Notes under the pieces: model-generated | Told to the model about the DNA's origin: nothing | Seen by the model: the letters and a program-made list of their open reading frames with translations, nothing else | Databases searched by the model: none | Origin: Methylobacter psychrophilus | GTDB taxonomy: Bacteria; Pseudomonadota; Gammaproteobacteria; Methylococcales; Methylomonadaceae | Length of the DNA stretch: 64,000 nt | Direction of reading: 5' to 3' | Assembly (NCBI RefSeq): GCF_025583945.1 | Contig: NZ_JAOEGU010000005.1 | Location: forward strand, 1-64,000 | Shown: positions 29,502 to 41,602 of the stretch, in pieces | Layout: every line of letters begins with the position of its first letter | How positions within the stretch are numbered: the stretch's first letter is position 1 | Position numbers and translations under genes: made by a program

Positions 29502-30947
29502 TCACCTTGGCAATTCTGAAGCGCCCATCAGATACTCATCCACGGCTCTGGCAGCTTGCCGGCCTTCACGTATCGCCCACACTACCAGCGATTGTCCACG
29601 CCGACCGTCACCCGCAGCAAAAACCTTATCAACCGAGGTTATATATTCCTTTTCATTGGCTTTAATTTGTCCTCGCCCATCCAGTTCAACGCCAATATCC
29701 TGCAATAAACCTTCCTGTACCGGATGAACAAAGCCCATTGCCAGCAACACCAGATCGGCTTTCAGCGTAAAGGTGCTATCGGGTTTTTCGCTCATTTGCC
29801 ACTGTCCATTTTCCTGCTTCCATTCCACTGGTACCGCGTTCAGGTGGGTAATAATGCCATTCTTGCCGGTTACACTTTTGGTATTGGCACTCCAGTAACG
29901 GTGCTTGATACCTTCATCATGTGAAGAAGTCGTACGTAATTTGTTGGGCCAATTCGGCCAGGTGAGTAATTTGTTCTCTTTTTCAGGCGGCTGCGGCAAA
30001 ATTTCCAGCTGTACCACGGATAGTGCACCTTGCCGTATTGACGTACCAATACAATCAGAGCCGGTATCGCCGCCACCGATAACTACGACATGCTTACCCT
30101 GTGCAGAAATGGCGACCTCATCCGCGATGGTATCGCCGGCATTGCGCTTATTTTGCTGACGCAAAAAATCCATCGCAAAATGCACGCCCTGGTAATCATT
30201 ACGGCCAGCGACTTCCAAATCACGTGGTTTTTCCGAGCCAATGGTTAAGACCACCGCATCGTATTCGGCAAGTATTTTTTGCACAGGGATATCTTTACCG
30301 ATGTTACTGTTAGGTCTAAAGCGAACGCCTTCGGCCTGCATTTGCGCGATACGCCGGTCGATGTGGATTTTTTCCATTTTAAAGTCAGGAATGCCATAGC
30401 GTAATAAGCCGCCAATACGGTCATTTTTTTCATACAACACCACTTCATGCCCAGCGCGAGCCAACTGTTGAGCGCAAGCCATACCCGCAGGCCCTGAACC
30501 TATCACAGCGACCCGCTTACCTGACCGCTCTGCAGGTATCTGAGGTTTTACCCAGCCCATTTCCCAGCCTTTATCGATAATGGCTCGTTCTATCGATTTA
30601 ATGGTTACGGGTTGATCATTTAAATTAAGTGTGCACGCCGCTTCACAGGGCGCAGGACAAATACTGCCGGTAAACTCGGGAAAATTATTGGTGCTATGCA
30701 AAACTGCCAATGCCTGCTGCCAATCACCACGATAAACCCCATCATTCCATTCCGGGATAATATTATTAACCGGGCAGCCCTGATGACAAAAAGGAATACC
30801 GCAATCCATACAACGTGCGCCTTGCTCAGCCATTTCAATATCGCTGGGTGCCAGCGTAAATTCTCGATAATGCTTGATACGATCACCCGGTGCTTGATAG
30901 CGCCGTTCAGCTCGCGGTAATTCCATAAAACCGGTTGGCTTGCCCAT
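29502..30947 (-). CDS. gltD: glutamate synthase small subunit
   Basis: It feeds electrons from NADPH through FAD and iron-sulfur clusters to the large subunit. N-terminal cysteines C46, C49, C54 and C58 ([13 protein letters not shown]) and CPAPCEAAC hold the clusters. The FAD-binding [18 protein letters not shown] is near residue 150 and the NADPH-binding [12 protein letters not shown] near 292. It follows gltB by 70 bp on the same strand, the usual operon order. Confidence 0.96.
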   Translation of the reverse strand: MGKPTGFMELPRAERRYQAPGDRIKHYREFTLAPSDIEMAEQGARCMDCGIPFCHQGCPVNNIIPEWNDGVYRGDWQQALAVLHSTNNFPEFTGSICPAPCEAACTLNLNDQPVTIKSIERAIIDKGWEMGWVKPQIPAERSGKRVAVIGSGPAGMACAQQLARAGHEVVLYEKNDRIGGLLRYGIPDFKMEKIHIDRRIAQMQAEGVRFRPNSNIGKDIPVQKILAEYDAVVLTIGSEKPRDLEVAGRNDYQGVHFAMDFLRQQNKRNAGDTIADEVAISAQGKHVVVIGGGDTGSDCIGTSIRQGALSVVQLEILPQPPEKENKLLTWPNWPNKLRTTSSHDEGIKHRYWSANTKSVTGKNGIITHLNAVPVEWKQENGQWQMSEKPDSTFTLKADLVLLAMGFVHPVQEGLLQDIGVELDGRGQIKANEKEYITSVDKVFAAGDGRRGQSLVVWAIREGRQAARAVDEYLMGASELPR

Positions 30948-31017
30948 CTCAATACCTTCTACAAAAAATGGTTACACAGTTGCGGTAGCTTCGCCTACAG
31001 GACGTAGGCGAGGGGCG

Positions 31018-34000
31018 TTAGCAGGACGCGGAAGCTTGTTCTGCCTGAATTTGTTTAAGCGCGGCGCGATAATCAACCGGCATCACTTTGATGAAACGCG
31101 GTAAATAATCCTGCCAATTATCCAGAATATGTTGTGCGCGCTTGCTGCCCGTATAGCGTTTATGATTTTGAATCAAATGCTTCAAACGCTGGGCATCATG
31201 GCGCGTCATATCAGACATAATGTGAACACGTCCATGAGTTTCCAAATCGCCACCTTGGTGCGCTACCATTTCCAGAATTTGATCTTCTGCCAGAACCGGC
31301 TCAAGCTCAACCATGGCTAAATTACATAGCTGATCAAAATTGTTCTCTTTATCCAACACATAAGCTACACCACCTGACATGCCAGCGGCAAAATTACGCC
31401 CGGTTTTGCCAAGGACAACAACGACACCACCGGTCATATATTCACAACCATGATCGCCCACGCCTTCAACAACCGCAATAGCACCCGAGTTACGCACGGC
31501 AAAACGCTCACCAGCAATACCGTTAAAATAACATTCACCGCTGATTGCGCCATAGAGCACAGTATTACCGACGATAATATTTTCCGCCGGATCAATAGGA
31601 CACTCTTTAGGCGGATAAATAGCGATACGTCCGCCACTCATGCCTTTCCCGACATAATCATTACCTTCACCTTCAAGCTCGATACTGATACCTTGTGCCA
31701 AAAATGCACCAAAACTTTGACCGGCAGTACCTTTAACATGAATGGCAATGGTATCCTCGGGCAAGCCTTTATGCCCATAACGCTGGGCAACTTCGCCGGA
31801 TAACATCGCGCCAAAAGTGCGATTGATATTACGAATCGGGATATTGATAACAACGGCCTGTCTATTTTCCAGAGCAGACTGCGCTTGTGCGATTAACACA
31901 TGATCCAGTGCCTGTTCCAAACCATGTTCTTGCTGCTCGCAATGATAAACAGCCGTGGAACCGTCGACCTCAGGCTTATAGAAAATCCGACTAAAATCCA
32001 GTCCGTCCGTTTTCCAATGCGACAACGCCCGTTGCATATCCAGTTTATCGGAACGGCCTATCATTTCGTCGAAGTTACGAAAACCCAGCTTGGCCATCCA
32101 CCGGCGCACATCTTCGGCGATCATAAAAAAATAATTAACGACATGCTCGGGTTGTCCGGTAAACCGTTTCCTAAGCTCGGGATCTTGTGTCGCCACACCG
32201 ACCGGACAAGTATTCAAATGACATTTACGCATCATGATACAACCCGAAACAATCAACGGCGCAGTCGCAAAGCCAAATTCGTCAGCCCCCAACAAAGCAC
32301 CGATAATGACATCTCGCCCGGTTCGTAAACCACCATCAACTTGTACGGCAATGCGTCCGCGCAACTTGTTAAGCACCAGTGTTTGATGCGTTTCAGCCAG
32401 GCCGATTTCCCAAGGCAAACCGGCATGTTTAATCGAACTCATCGGACTGGCACCGGTGCCGCCATCATAACCGGCGATGGTAACATGGTCGGCATGGGCT
32501 TTGGAAACACCTGCCGCCACCGTACCCACACCTACTTCAGACACCAATTTAACGCTGATACGCGCTTTAGGATTAACGTTTTTTAAATCATGAATAAGCT
32601 GCGCCAAATCTTCAATCGAATAAATATCATGGTGTGGTGGCGGTGATATTAAACCGACACCTTGCGTGGCATGACGAACTTTAGCGATAATCGCATCGAC
32701 TTTATGTCCCGGTAATTGCCCGCCCTCACCCGGCTTGGCACCCTGGCTGATTTTAATTTGAATATCATCGGCATTGACCAAATACTCAGTAGTCACACCA
32801 AAACGCCCCGACGCCACCTGCTTGATCGCAGAACGCATGGAATCGCCATTGGGCAAAGGTTTAAAACGTTCTGAAAGCTCACCGCCTTCACCGGTGTTGG
32901 ATTTGCCGCCGATACGATTCATGGCAATCGCCAAGGTCGTATGCGCTTCATAGGAAATTGAACCGAACGACATCGCACCGGTCGCAAAACGTTTAAGAAT
33001 TTGGGTAACCGACTCGACTTCATCCAGGGGCACTGGATTTGCCTCTTCCTTAAACGTCATCAAGCCACGTAAAGTCAGCAACGTTTCATTTTGCTCATCA
33101 ATTAAGCGACAAAAATCTGCATAGCCTTCGGCACTATTGGTACGCGTGGCATGTTGTAAGGTACTGATAGTTGCCGGCGTCCAGGTATGCGCTTCACCAC
33201 GTATGCGATAAGCATATTCTCCGCCAGTATCCAGTGCATCCTGATATAACGGCTCATGACCAAACGCCAAACTATGGCGACGCAAAGTTTCTTGACTAAT
33301 TTCCGGTAAACCGGCGCCTTCAATCGTACTGGTGGTACCGGTGAAATAACGCTCCAAAAAGGGCTCCGCCAAGCCTATGGCATTAAAAATTTGGGCACCG
33401 CAATAAGACTGATAGGTCGAAATACCCATTTTTGACATCACCTTCAACAAGCCTTTTGACACGGCTTTAACATAACGCTTATGCGCTTCATACTCGGTAA
33501 GATCCGGTATATCCTGGCAAAACCGTGACACTGTGTTGAAAGCCAGATAAGGATTAACCGCTTCTGCACCGAAAGCCGCCAACAGCGCAAAATGATGAAC
33601 TTCACGTGCTTCGCCGGTTTCGACCACCAAACCTGCTTTGGTACGTAAACCTTCACGGGTAAGATAGTGATGCACCGCAGATGTCGCCAGCAAGGCGGGA
33701 ATGGCAACATGTGCCGCATCCAGATCTCGATCAGAAAGCACCAAAATGTTATTGCCGTCTTTAACAGCCTCTTTAGCGGCCAGATAAAGCTTATCCAGCG
33801 CCCCTTCCATTCCGCTTGCCCCCAAATCAGAGGGATAGCACAGACTTAAGGTTTTTGTTTTAAAAACGCCACCGGTACGCGCTTCAATACGGCGAATTTT
33901 TTCCAGATCCTGATTGGTCAAAACAGGCTGTTCAACTTCTAACCGCATGTGCGTGCCACCTTCATCCAACCCCAGTAAGTTCGGCCTGGGACCAATAAGC

Positions 34001-35637
34001 GAAACCAAAGACATGACCAATTCTTCACGAATCGGGTCTATCGCCGGATTGGTGACTTGGGCAAAACCTTGTTTAAAATAATCGTATAACAGGCGCGGAC
34101 GCTGCGACAGTACCGCTAACGCAGCATCTATACCCATTGAACCAATGGCTTCCTGACCTGTTTGAGCCATTGGTTTTAAGATAAACTCAATATCTTCCCG
34201 GGTATAACCAAATGCCTGCTGCCGGTCTAAAAGGGTAGCAGCATCCGGTGCCATTGCTGAAATTTCATGGGGTAGCATGGACAGCAAAATTTGCGTTTTA
34301 TCCAACCATTCAGAATAAGGATAGCGGGCAGACAAATCCGCCTTCAATTCTGCGTCATCAATGATGCGTCCTTGCACGGTATCAATCATAAGCATTTTGC
34401 CCGGTTGCAATCGCCATTTTTTGATGATTTTATGCTGCGGTATATCCAGTACTCCCATCTCTGACGCCATAATGACAAAATCATCGTCAGTAACCAGATA
34501 ACGCGCCGGGCGCAAACCATTGCGATCCAATGTTGCGCCAATCTGACGACCGTCAGTAAAGGCAATCGCGGCCGGCCCATCCCAAGGCTCCATCAGCGCA
34601 GCATTATATTCATAAAATGCGCGCAGTCTTTTATCCATCAAGACATTGCCTGACCATGCTTCAGGAATCAGTAACATCATGGCGTGGGCAAGCGTATAAC
34701 CACCGGCAACCAATAATTCAACGGCATTATCAAAACATGCGGAATCTGATTGTCCTTCAGCAATTAATGGCCACAGCTTATGAACATCCTCGCCCAACAC
34801 TTTGGATGCTATTGAATGCCGACGCGCAGCCATACCGTTCATATTACCCCGTAAGGTATTGATTTCGCCATTATGGGCAATCATACGGAAAGGGTGAGCC
34901 CTATCCCAAGTTGGGAAGGTATTGGTGGAAAAACGCTGATGCACCAATGCCAAGGCACTGACAATACACTCATCACTGAGATCAGGGTAAAACGGGCCGA
35001 CCTGATTCGCCAACAACATACCTTTGTAAACCAAAGTACGCGTTGATAACGATGGCACATAAAAAGAGTCACCATTGTTCAAATTCAAAGTGCGAATGCC
35101 ATTTTCAACTTGCTTACGAATAACAAACAACTTACGCTCAAAAGCGTCCTGATCAGGACAATCCATACCGCGTCCGATAAAAATCTGTCTGATAAACGGC
35201 TCAACCCGTTTTGCCGAAGCACCCAACTCGTAATTATCAACCGGTACATCACGCCAGCCCAAAAATATGGCTTTTTCCCGGGCAATGATTTCAGTAAACA
35301 GGCTTTCGCAGCTCGCCCGATCAGATTCGTCGCGTGGTAAAAATACCATACCTACCGCATAATTTCCTTCAGTAGGTAGCGATAAGCCTTTTTTTTCATA
35401 CTCGGCACGTAAAAAAGCATCAGGCATTTGAATCAAAATTCCCGCACCGTCACCAGCATAAGGATCTGCACCAACTGCGCCACGATGCGTCAGGTTTTTA
35501 AGTAAATCCAAACCCTGTTTTACAATCGCATGACTTTTATGGCCTTTAATATGGACAATAAACCCCACTCCACACGCATCATGTTCATGACGCGGATCAT
35601 ATAAACCTTGTCTGGCCGGTAGCGTACTTTGACTCAT
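31018..35637 (-). CDS. gltB: glutamate synthase large subunit
   Basis: It makes two glutamates from glutamine and 2-oxoglutarate. The mature N-terminal nucleophile is C22 in HDACGVGFI, exposed after propeptide removal. The glutaminase domain is followed by the central domain, the FMN-binding synthase domain ([12 protein letters not shown]) with the 3Fe-4S cysteines in [15 protein letters not shown], and the beta-helix C-terminal domain. The 1539 residues are full length. First gene of gltB-gltD, divergent from the ubiF-like gene. Confidence 0.97.
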   Translation of the reverse strand: MSQSTLPARQGLYDPRHEHDACGVGFIVHIKGHKSHAIVKQGLDLLKNLTHRGAVGADPYAGDGAGILIQMPDAFLRAEYEKKGLSLPTEGNYAVGMVFLPRDESDRASCESLFTEIIAREKAIFLGWRDVPVDNYELGASAKRVEPFIRQIFIGRGMDCPDQDAFERKLFVIRKQVENGIRTLNLNNGDSFYVPSLSTRTLVYKGMLLANQVGPFYPDLSDECIVSALALVHQRFSTNTFPTWDRAHPFRMIAHNGEINTLRGNMNGMAARRHSIASKVLGEDVHKLWPLIAEGQSDSACFDNAVELLVAGGYTLAHAMMLLIPEAWSGNVLMDKRLRAFYEYNAALMEPWDGPAAIAFTDGRQIGATLDRNGLRPARYLVTDDDFVIMASEMGVLDIPQHKIIKKWRLQPGKMLMIDTVQGRIIDDAELKADLSARYPYSEWLDKTQILLSMLPHEISAMAPDAATLLDRQQAFGYTREDIEFILKPMAQTGQEAIGSMGIDAALAVLSQRPRLLYDYFKQGFAQVTNPAIDPIREELVMSLVSLIGPRPNLLGLDEGGTHMRLEVEQPVLTNQDLEKIRRIEARTGGVFKTKTLSLCYPSDLGASGMEGALDKLYLAAKEAVKDGNNILVLSDRDLDAAHVAIPALLATSAVHHYLTREGLRTKAGLVVETGEAREVHHFALLAAFGAEAVNPYLAFNTVSRFCQDIPDLTEYEAHKRYVKAVSKGLLKVMSKMGISTYQSYCGAQIFNAIGLAEPFLERYFTGTTSTIEGAGLPEISQETLRRHSLAFGHEPLYQDALDTGGEYAYRIRGEAHTWTPATISTLQHATRTNSAEGYADFCRLIDEQNETLLTLRGLMTFKEEANPVPLDEVESVTQILKRFATGAMSFGSISYEAHTTLAIAMNRIGGKSNTGEGGELSERFKPLPNGDSMRSAIKQVASGRFGVTTEYLVNADDIQIKISQGAKPGEGGQLPGHKVDAIIAKVRHATQGVGLISPPPHHDIYSIEDLAQLIHDLKNVNPKARISVKLVSEVGVGTVAAGVSKAHADHVTIAGYDGGTGASPMSSIKHAGLPWEIGLAETHQTLVLNKLRGRIAVQVDGGLRTGRDVIIGALLGADEFGFATAPLIVSGCIMMRKCHLNTCPVGVATQDPELRKRFTGQPEHVVNYFFMIAEDVRRWMAKLGFRNFDEMIGRSDKLDMQRALSHWKTDGLDFSRIFYKPEVDGSTAVYHCEQQEHGLEQALDHVLIAQAQSALENRQAVVINIPIRNINRTFGAMLSGEVAQRYGHKGLPEDTIAIHVKGTAGQSFGAFLAQGISIELEGEGNDYVGKGMSGGRIAIYPPKECPIDPAENIIVGNTVLYGAISGECYFNGIAGERFAVRNSGAIAVVEGVGDHGCEYMTGGVVVVLGKTGRNFAAGMSGGVAYVLDKENNFDQLCNLAMVELEPVLAEDQILEMVAHQGGDLETHGRVHIMSDMTRHDAQRLKHLIQNHKRYTGSKRAQHILDNWQDYLPRFIKVMPVDYRAALKQIQAEQASASC

Positions 35638-35774
35638 AATTACCTCAAAAAGAAATTACAAAAGAGTTACTATTTTTCCCTTACAACCCTTTGCCTGGCA
35701 CTCGTATTTAGTACTTCTATCAGAAGGCATCGGCGGGCAAAACCGCTACCTTATCTAAATGATAAACAAACCTC

Positions 35775-35799
35775 TTAAGTTATGTTTTACAACACTTAA
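35775..35799. promoter_or_regulatory. imperfect palindrome upstream of gltB
   Basis: TTAAGTTATG and CAACACTTAA frame a 25-bp imperfect palindrome about 140 bp upstream of gltB, in the 368-bp gap shared with the divergent ubiF-like gene. It could be a regulator site; no binding protein is implied by sequence alone. The rest of the gap (35638-36005) shows no gene. Confidence 0.3.
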
Positions 35800-36005
35800 C
35801 CAACAATCGCAAGCATTCTAAAAACAGTCATAAATTGGTTGAACAGGAAAATCGGTAATGACTATAAAATCAAAAAATTGTTGCCTTGTAAATTCAAAAT
35901 TCATTAACCATTAATACCATCGCAATAGAGGTATTTTCTTAATGACCAAGTAAGTATGGTATCTTTCCTACTATGTTGCATGCTTGAATTTATGGTCGAT
36001 TAATT

Positions 36006-37223
36006 ATGAAAGAAAAATTTGATGTGGTAATCGTAGGTGGTGGCATGGTTGGAGCCGCCGTTGCCTGTAGTCTGGGTGGTAGTTTATTAAAAGTTGCGGT
36101 TATCGAAAGTTCTCCGCCACTGCCGTTTGCGCCTGATCAGCCGCATGATTTGCGGGTTTCTGCTCTTAGCATTGCTTCCAAAAATATACTGGAAACCGTG
36201 GGAGCCTGGCAAGGTGTTATTAATCGACGTTTTTGCCCTTTCCGTAGAATGCGGGTATGGGAAACTACCGGTGATACCGAGTTTTGTAGTGATGATATTG
36301 ACTATCCCGAGTTGGGTTATATCGTAGAAAACCGGATAACCCAATTGGCTTTATTGGATCGCCTGCAAGAATTTGACAATGTCGAACTGATCTGTCCGGT
36401 CGGCATTAAAAAAATCAATTACGTCGCCGGAAAACCAAGTGAACTGGAACTGGAAGACGGGCGCATCTTGTCTGCAAAAGTTTTGGTTGCCGCCGATGGT
36501 GGCCAGTCCAAAGTCAGACAAACGGTAGGTTTGGGCGTAACCAGCTGGGATTATAAACAACATGCCATGGTTATTTATATTGAAACCGCTTATGGACAGC
36601 AGGATATAACCTGGCAACGCTTTTTGCCCAGCGGTCCTCAAGCATTTTTACCGCTGACAGGAAATTATGGCTCTATCGTCTGGTACAATTCGCCTGATGA
36701 AGTCAGTCGCTTAAAATCATTATCACTTGAAGCATTGAAGGATGAATTGGTTGCCGCCTTCCCTGCCTGCCTCGGCAAAGTGAACCGTGTGCTGGGCGTG
36801 GCTAGTTTTCCGCTTAAGCGACAACATGCCCAAAACTACGTAAAACCCGGCGTGGTTTTGGTTGGTGATGCCGCGCACATGATCAATCCTCTGGCGGGGC
36901 AAGGCGTTAATATTGGTTTGCTGGATGCAGCAGCCTTAGGCGAAGTGTTGCTTGATGCCGCAAAAAAAGGCCTTGAACTTGGCGATTTAAGCGTTTTAAA
37001 GCATTATGAACAATTGCGTCGCAATGAAAACCTCAAAATGATGACCGTCATGGATATTTTTTACCAGGTATTCAGTAATGAAATATTACCCGTAAAGCTG
37101 ATACGTAATTTAGGCTTGGGACTGGCGGAACGAATTTTGCCAGCCAAAAATAAAGTCATGCGTAGTGCCATGGGCTTGGAAGGCAAATTGCCCAAACTGG
37201 CTAGAGGCGAGCGGATTATTTAG
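36006..37223 (+). CDS. ubiF: ubiquinone biosynthesis hydroxylase, UbiF/UbiH family
   Basis: An FAD-dependent aromatic hydroxylase of ubiquinone synthesis. The dinucleotide motif GGGMVGAAVA is near residue 11, the family DG motif is VAADGGQSKVRQ near 162, and the FAD ribityl motif is GDAAHMINPLAGQGVN near 291. YIVENRITQLAL and FPLKRQHAQNYV resemble UbiF more than UbiH or UbiI, so C6 hydroxylation is the best guess. A multi-site hydroxylase is also possible. Monocistronic. Confidence 0.75.
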   Translation: MKEKFDVVIVGGGMVGAAVACSLGGSLLKVAVIESSPPLPFAPDQPHDLRVSALSIASKNILETVGAWQGVINRRFCPFRRMRVWETTGDTEFCSDDIDYPELGYIVENRITQLALLDRLQEFDNVELICPVGIKKINYVAGKPSELELEDGRILSAKVLVAADGGQSKVRQTVGLGVTSWDYKQHAMVIYIETAYGQQDITWQRFLPSGPQAFLPLTGNYGSIVWYNSPDEVSRLKSLSLEALKDELVAAFPACLGKVNRVLGVASFPLKRQHAQNYVKPGVVLVGDAAHMINPLAGQGVNIGLLDAAALGEVLLDAAKKGLELGDLSVLKHYEQLRRNENLKMMTVMDIFYQVFSNEILPVKLIRNLGLGLAERILPAKNKVMRSAMGLEGKLPKLARGERII

Positions 37224-37516
37224 CTTACAGAACAATATCGCCATGAAGATACGACGTTTTATTTCTTCATGTTTTTATGGCTAATAAAAAACTTTGTAAT
37301 GTCTGGCTACAGAGGATGATGTAATTAAATAAGGCCGAAAAATCTCACCTAATCTTGTTCAGGGCTTGTCAAAAGGGAGCAACATTTCCGGCGCAGCAAG
37401 GATGTGTGACGGAAACATCAATTCCAGCTTTCGCCACAACAGACTTGTTGCAGCCTGGATTTGAGTCAGTTATAAAACGTGGAAACCAGTTTGTAAACCC
37501 CGACAGGCTTCGTCTG

Positions 37517-37915
37517 TTAGTGTTTCAACAATGCCTTGACTTTTTGAGCGGCGCGCTCGCAATCAATAGCCGATTTCTCAACGCGCCGACTCAGAAAAAA
37601 GCCGATATTCAAGCCTTCACTTTCGCGGGAAGCATATTCATTAAGTGGTCCACAGGCTTGCTGCATATTTTGCTCGGCCAGTAATAAATCATCATGATTA
37701 TTTTCGCTATCCGTTTCCAAAATCGCCATAATTTCACTGGTCATGCTGTTTTGAAGTTTAAACACGCCTTCCACATAACGCGTAAACTCTTCCTTCGTTT
37801 GGCCATTTTCACCATAGCGGCCCACCAAAGGCGTCGCACACCCTGATATTATTAGCATAACTGACATCAACGTTAAGCCTGATAAACCAACCAAACCGGC
37901 ATTCCATTTTGTCAT
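37517..37915 (-). CDS. small lipoprotein, 132 aa
   Basis: The signal peptide ends in a lipobox LIISGC with the acylated cysteine at residue 26. The mature part is helical and charged, with two more cysteines (QQACGPLNEY and SAIDCERAA) that could form a disulfide, and no catalytic motif. I know no family name. It is probably anchored in the outer membrane and transcribed alone, convergent with the ubiF-like gene. Confidence 0.65.
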   Translation of the reverse strand: MTKWNAGLVGLSGLTLMSVMLIISGCATPLVGRYGENGQTKEEFTRYVEGVFKLQNSMTSEIMAILETDSENNHDDLLLAEQNMQQACGPLNEYASRESEGLNIGFFLSRRVEKSAIDCERAAQKVKALLKH

Positions 37916-38130
37916 TTTACCCTTGCATAAGTCTTGTTAATTGAGATGTTAATATACTATGAATCCGATTTATTCGAGTACAAAAAAACAACAAACAGAC
38001 AAAGAGGTATCGTTTTATAAAAATAAAACCGCTTTAATGTTGACCCTGTTTTATGTATTATCAAAACAGCCTTAGGTGTATACTCCAAAGGCTTTATATC
38101 TCAAAAACAAGTAAACACGAGATCAAACTG

Positions 38131-39552
38131 ATGACTGAAAAGACGCCCAGCAAATATCTGATCAACCTTGAAAAATACTTCGCCAATGACAATCCGGTAT
38201 TACTAAGATCAGCAAAAGTCTTTCATGATCTGGATCAAATTGAATATGATCTTGGTCTCATTGAAGCCGATGAAACGACTGCCAGTAAAAATTCATGGTG
38301 GCCAATAATCAGTTTGATTGGCGGCAATTCTACGGCAAAATCCCGGTTTATTAACAGCTACCTTAACATTCAACAAGTAGCCTCTGGCATTCAGGCAACC
38401 AATCACAAATTTACGGTACTCTTACAAAATAGCCAAAATAATTCCGCAACGTTACCTGGCACAGCATTGGATGTTGATCCCCGCTACCCTTTTTATCAAA
38501 TCAGCAGAAAAATGGAGCAACTGCAAAAAGGTGAAGGTAACCGGATTAATTCTTATCTGGAATTAAAAACCATCAATAGTGACCGTCTTAAAGGTAAATT
38601 ATTCATCGATACGCCCAATATCAGCGCGGTAGAAACCAATCCGATTAACTCAATGTTTATAAAACATATTGTTGAAAACTCTGATCTGGTGTTGGTTTTT
38701 ACCGATGTATTTGAATCAGCTTCGCCAATGCTTGATGACTTGATACAAGATATTACCCTTCACCAGGATTCCAATAAATTTGTTTACCTGATAGACGATC
38801 CCTTGGCAACGCTCAATCCAGGTAAAGCCAATGAAATCATTGCCTCTTGGCAAAGAAAGCTTTCCGGTACGGGATTAAACACCGGACAATTTATTATTGT
38901 CCCTAATCAGCAAAACAGTATTAACCCGCTGGACAAAGTCGATTTTTCTGAAATCGATGAGCGTATGTCCAATGTTGCCTATAATCGATCCTATCGCGTT
39001 CTGGACTCACTAGAAAAAAACATACGCGAGATTGAAGACGTAATAATACCGGAAGTAAAAAATGGCATCCTGCTATGGAAAGAACGCGTCAATATCTCCA
39101 GCATGATTATTCTTTGCTTTATTGCCATCCTGGCAGTTTTTGCTGAAATAAATGTAGGAATTTTAGAGTTTTTAATTGACCCTATTATTGGCCCTATATT
39201 AATCGCCATTCTGTTGGCAATTATGGTGCCTGTACATTTACTGATGAGCCGACTACATGCCAAATTAATTATTACCAAACTCAATGAACGCCAGAAGGAA
39301 CTGCATTTAATGGAAAATTTGGCTAATCTTTTTGAAAAGAATTTAACCTTTGTACGCATGCTGTTACCCATTAATGAACCGGCGGCCTGGAATAAAAAAA
39401 TTAAGGCCCGCTTAATTGAATTAAGCGATAAAACCAAAAATCTGGTGCAATCGTTAAATGATAACTTTGGTACTTATGATGAACAAGTTTTCACAGACTA
39501 CCAAGAAGATGAGCAATCCGACTATGTGGATTTATCAAAATTTAAAACATAA
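38131..39552 (+). CDS. EHD/dynamin-like GTPase with altered P-loop
   Basis: The start ATG at 38131 precedes the first conserved part; the frame is open to 38053. Residues 58-75 read IIGGNSTAKSRFI-like, matching the EHD P-loop GQYSTGKTTFI, but alanine (A69) replaces the glycine before the lysine. DTPN at 160-163 replaces DTPG, and no clear NKxD is visible. LVLVFTDVFESASPMLDDLI parallels the EHD segment after the switch. Two membrane helices lie at about 324-346 and 352-372, followed by a charged helical tail. It is probably a membrane-remodelling or membrane-bound nucleotide-binding protein. It sits 47 bp before a small membrane protein. Confidence 0.7.
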   Translation: MTEKTPSKYLINLEKYFANDNPVLLRSAKVFHDLDQIEYDLGLIEADETTASKNSWWPIISLIGGNSTAKSRFINSYLNIQQVASGIQATNHKFTVLLQNSQNNSATLPGTALDVDPRYPFYQISRKMEQLQKGEGNRINSYLELKTINSDRLKGKLFIDTPNISAVETNPINSMFIKHIVENSDLVLVFTDVFESASPMLDDLIQDITLHQDSNKFVYLIDDPLATLNPGKANEIIASWQRKLSGTGLNTGQFIIVPNQQNSINPLDKVDFSEIDERMSNVAYNRSYRVLDSLEKNIREIEDVIIPEVKNGILLWKERVNISSMIILCFIAILAVFAEINVGILEFLIDPIIGPILIAILLAIMVPVHLLMSRLHAKLIITKLNERQKELHLMENLANLFEKNLTFVRMLLPINEPAAWNKKIKARLIELSDKTKNLVQSLNDNFGTYDEQVFTDYQEDEQSDYVDLSKFKT

Positions 39553-39599
39553 TTGCCGATTTTAAAAACTTATCATTCTGACAACAAGCATGACTTGCC

Positions 39600-40109
39600 A
39601 TGTTAACTATTGAAATTCTAAAACAATATTTGCCTTTGTGCTGGCTTAAACACAACCCGCTTGAGCTAACAAGATCAACAAGTTTTTTTAAACAAAACTT
39701 GTTTTTCTATTTTATTTTTGAGTATTTCATGCAAGCGAACATGACGGACGATCCTTTTGAATCGTTTATTGAAGTCGCTATACAAACACTGCTAACGCTA
39801 TTGTTTATAGGCGTAATATTGCATTTAAACAAGGCCTTATATGCCTATATACAAGTAACAACAGCTATTTTGGTTTGTGCCAATATAATCTCTGTTTTCG
39901 TCACTCCGGTTTTGATCTGGCTAACCGTCAGTGAAGATCTTTTAAGTTATTATAGTTTGGGGGTATTGTTCCTGTGGGAATTTATAGTGATGGCCTATAT
40001 TTTCAGGCAAATACTTGCCATCACTTCTAGCGCCAGCCTGGCTTTATCATTGCTTTATTTTATAGCAACTTATTTTGGTGCGTTTGCCATAGGCAATATA
40101 TTGATGTAG
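39600..40109 (+). CDS. polytopic membrane protein next to the EHD-like GTPase
   Basis: A 169-residue protein with four to five hydrophobic helices and a short polar N-terminal part (PLELTRSTSFFKQNLFFYFIFEYFMQANMTDD). The overall look is of a Yip1-like or related small membrane family, but I cannot name it. The DDPFES loop between the first two helices is the only charged conserved-looking element. It follows the GTPase by 47 bp on the same strand, so a joint role at the membrane is plausible. A palindromic repeat follows 14 bp after the stop. Confidence 0.6.
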   Translation: MLTIEILKQYLPLCWLKHNPLELTRSTSFFKQNLFFYFIFEYFMQANMTDDPFESFIEVAIQTLLTLLFIGVILHLNKALYAYIQVTTAILVCANIISVFVTPVLIWLTVSEDLLSYYSLGVLFLWEFIVMAYIFRQILAITSSASLALSLLYFIATYFGAFAIGNILM

Positions 40110-40123
40110 ACTTTGAGGCCCCG

Positions 40124-40156
40124 ACAGATAACATCCCTTCAAGGGATGGTATCTGT
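40124..40156 (+). repeat. 33-bp palindromic repeat, copy 2
   Basis: Identical over 33 bp to the element at 10859-10891 and in the same orientation relative to the preceding gene. Here it lies between two convergent genes. Confidence 0.85.
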
Positions 40157-40213
40157 GTGAGTTTACAATCACATAAATTGAATATTTAATATCTGAAAGA
40201 CTGTAGGCCTCAA

Positions 40214-41602
40214 TTACCCAACATATTGATTAATCAAACCTTGTAACTCATTTCTATCCAGTTGATGATTATCGACTTTAAGATAAGCCACAGCCTCATC
40301 ATAATGCAAAGTAATTTCCTCTACGCCGTTAATTGTTAACATCGCCGCAACAAAATCATTGGCTTCCTGCTCGTTAATTTTTTCCAGGGAGATAAGTAAA
40401 TTGGCCCAATAGCGTGGTGCTTTCATACTGAATGACAGTATCAACCAGCTCAATGCCGCTGCTGCGCAAAATAAAAACACCCCGCTGGCACCATATTCGC
40501 CATAGCACCAACCGCCTATCCCACCGCCAATACCGGCACCCAGAAACTGGGAAGTTGAATAAACACCCATTGCAGTCCCTCTTAAATCACCCGGTGCAGT
40601 CTTGGAAATTAATGACGGTAAAGTGGCTTCCAATAAATTAAAGCCGGTAAAAAACAACCAAAGAAAACCAATAATTGCCGGCAAAGACGCATTAAACTGC
40701 ATTAAACCCAAATCAGCCAGAACCAATGCAGCAATAGCACCGATGAATACCGGTTTCATCTTGCGTTTTTTTTCTGCCAAAATAATGAACGGAATAATGG
40801 CGGCCATTGAAATAACAAAAACCGGTAAATAAACTTTCCAATGCTCGGCAGGCAATAAATCGGTATCACGCATTAATAATGGTACAACTACAAAACTGGC
40901 CGTTAAAATGGCATGTAAAATAAAAATGCCATAGTTAAGTCGTAATAATTCCTTGTTTTTTAAGATATTAAAAAACTGGCCGGGAACCAGTTCGGCATCC
41001 CGATGAACTTTGGATTGCTTCGGATCAGGTACTTGATAACGAACAACCCAAATAGCGATTAATGACAATCCGGCAATCAGCCAGAATATCCCGTGAACGC
41101 CAATAAATCCGGCAATGACCGGCCCTGCGGTAATGGCAACCCCAAAAGAGACGCCAATGCTGAGACCAATTAATGCCATCGCTTTAGTGCGATGTACTTC
41201 TTGCGTTAAATCGGCCACCAAAGCCATAATAGGTGCGGCTATTGCACCCGATCCTTGTATCGCCCTGCCCAATAAAACCCCGTAAATACTGCTTGAAAGT
41301 GCCGCAACCACACTACCGATCAAAAACAGTATCAAGCCGATGATAATGATTTTTTTTCTGCCAAACCGATCTGACATTAAACCAAAAGGAATTTGCAAAA
41401 TTGCCTGACTAATACCGTAAACACCGATAGCCATGCCGATTAATGCCGGTGTTGAGCCTTCAAGTTGTTCGGCAAATAATGACAATACAGGCAAAATCAA
41501 AAACAATCCCAGCATGCGTAAAGCATAAATACTTGCTAAAGACCACGTTGCCCGCTTTTCCGATGAACTCATCGGACTCGTAATATCCTGCACTTTTGTC
41601 AA
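40214..41602 (-). CDS. MFS transporter with C-terminal YAM domain (YajR-like)
   Basis: Twelve membrane helices of the major facilitator superfamily, with motif A GLMSDRFGRKK after the second helix, followed by a soluble domain of about 65 residues (NDFVAAMLTINGVEEITLHY) of the ferredoxin-like YAM type known from YajR. The substrate is unknown. The start is TTG at 41602: AGGAG lies 9 nt before it, while the later GTG and ATG codons lack a site. The YAM domain is thought to modulate transport. Flanked by repeats on both sides. Confidence 0.88.
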   Translation of the reverse strand: MTKVQDITSPMSSSEKRATWSLASIYALRMLGLFLILPVLSLFAEQLEGSTPALIGMAIGVYGISQAILQIPFGLMSDRFGRKKIIIIGLILFLIGSVVAALSSSIYGVLLGRAIQGSGAIAAPIMALVADLTQEVHRTKAMALIGLSIGVSFGVAITAGPVIAGFIGVHGIFWLIAGLSLIAIWVVRYQVPDPKQSKVHRDAELVPGQFFNILKNKELLRLNYGIFILHAILTASFVVVPLLMRDTDLLPAEHWKVYLPVFVISMAAIIPFIILAEKKRKMKPVFIGAIAALVLADLGLMQFNASLPAIIGFLWLFFTGFNLLEATLPSLISKTAPGDLRGTAMGVYSTSQFLGAGIGGGIGGWCYGEYGASGVFLFCAAAALSWLILSFSMKAPRYWANLLISLEKINEQEANDFVAAMLTINGVEEITLHYDEAVAYLKVDNHQLDRNELQGLINQYVG

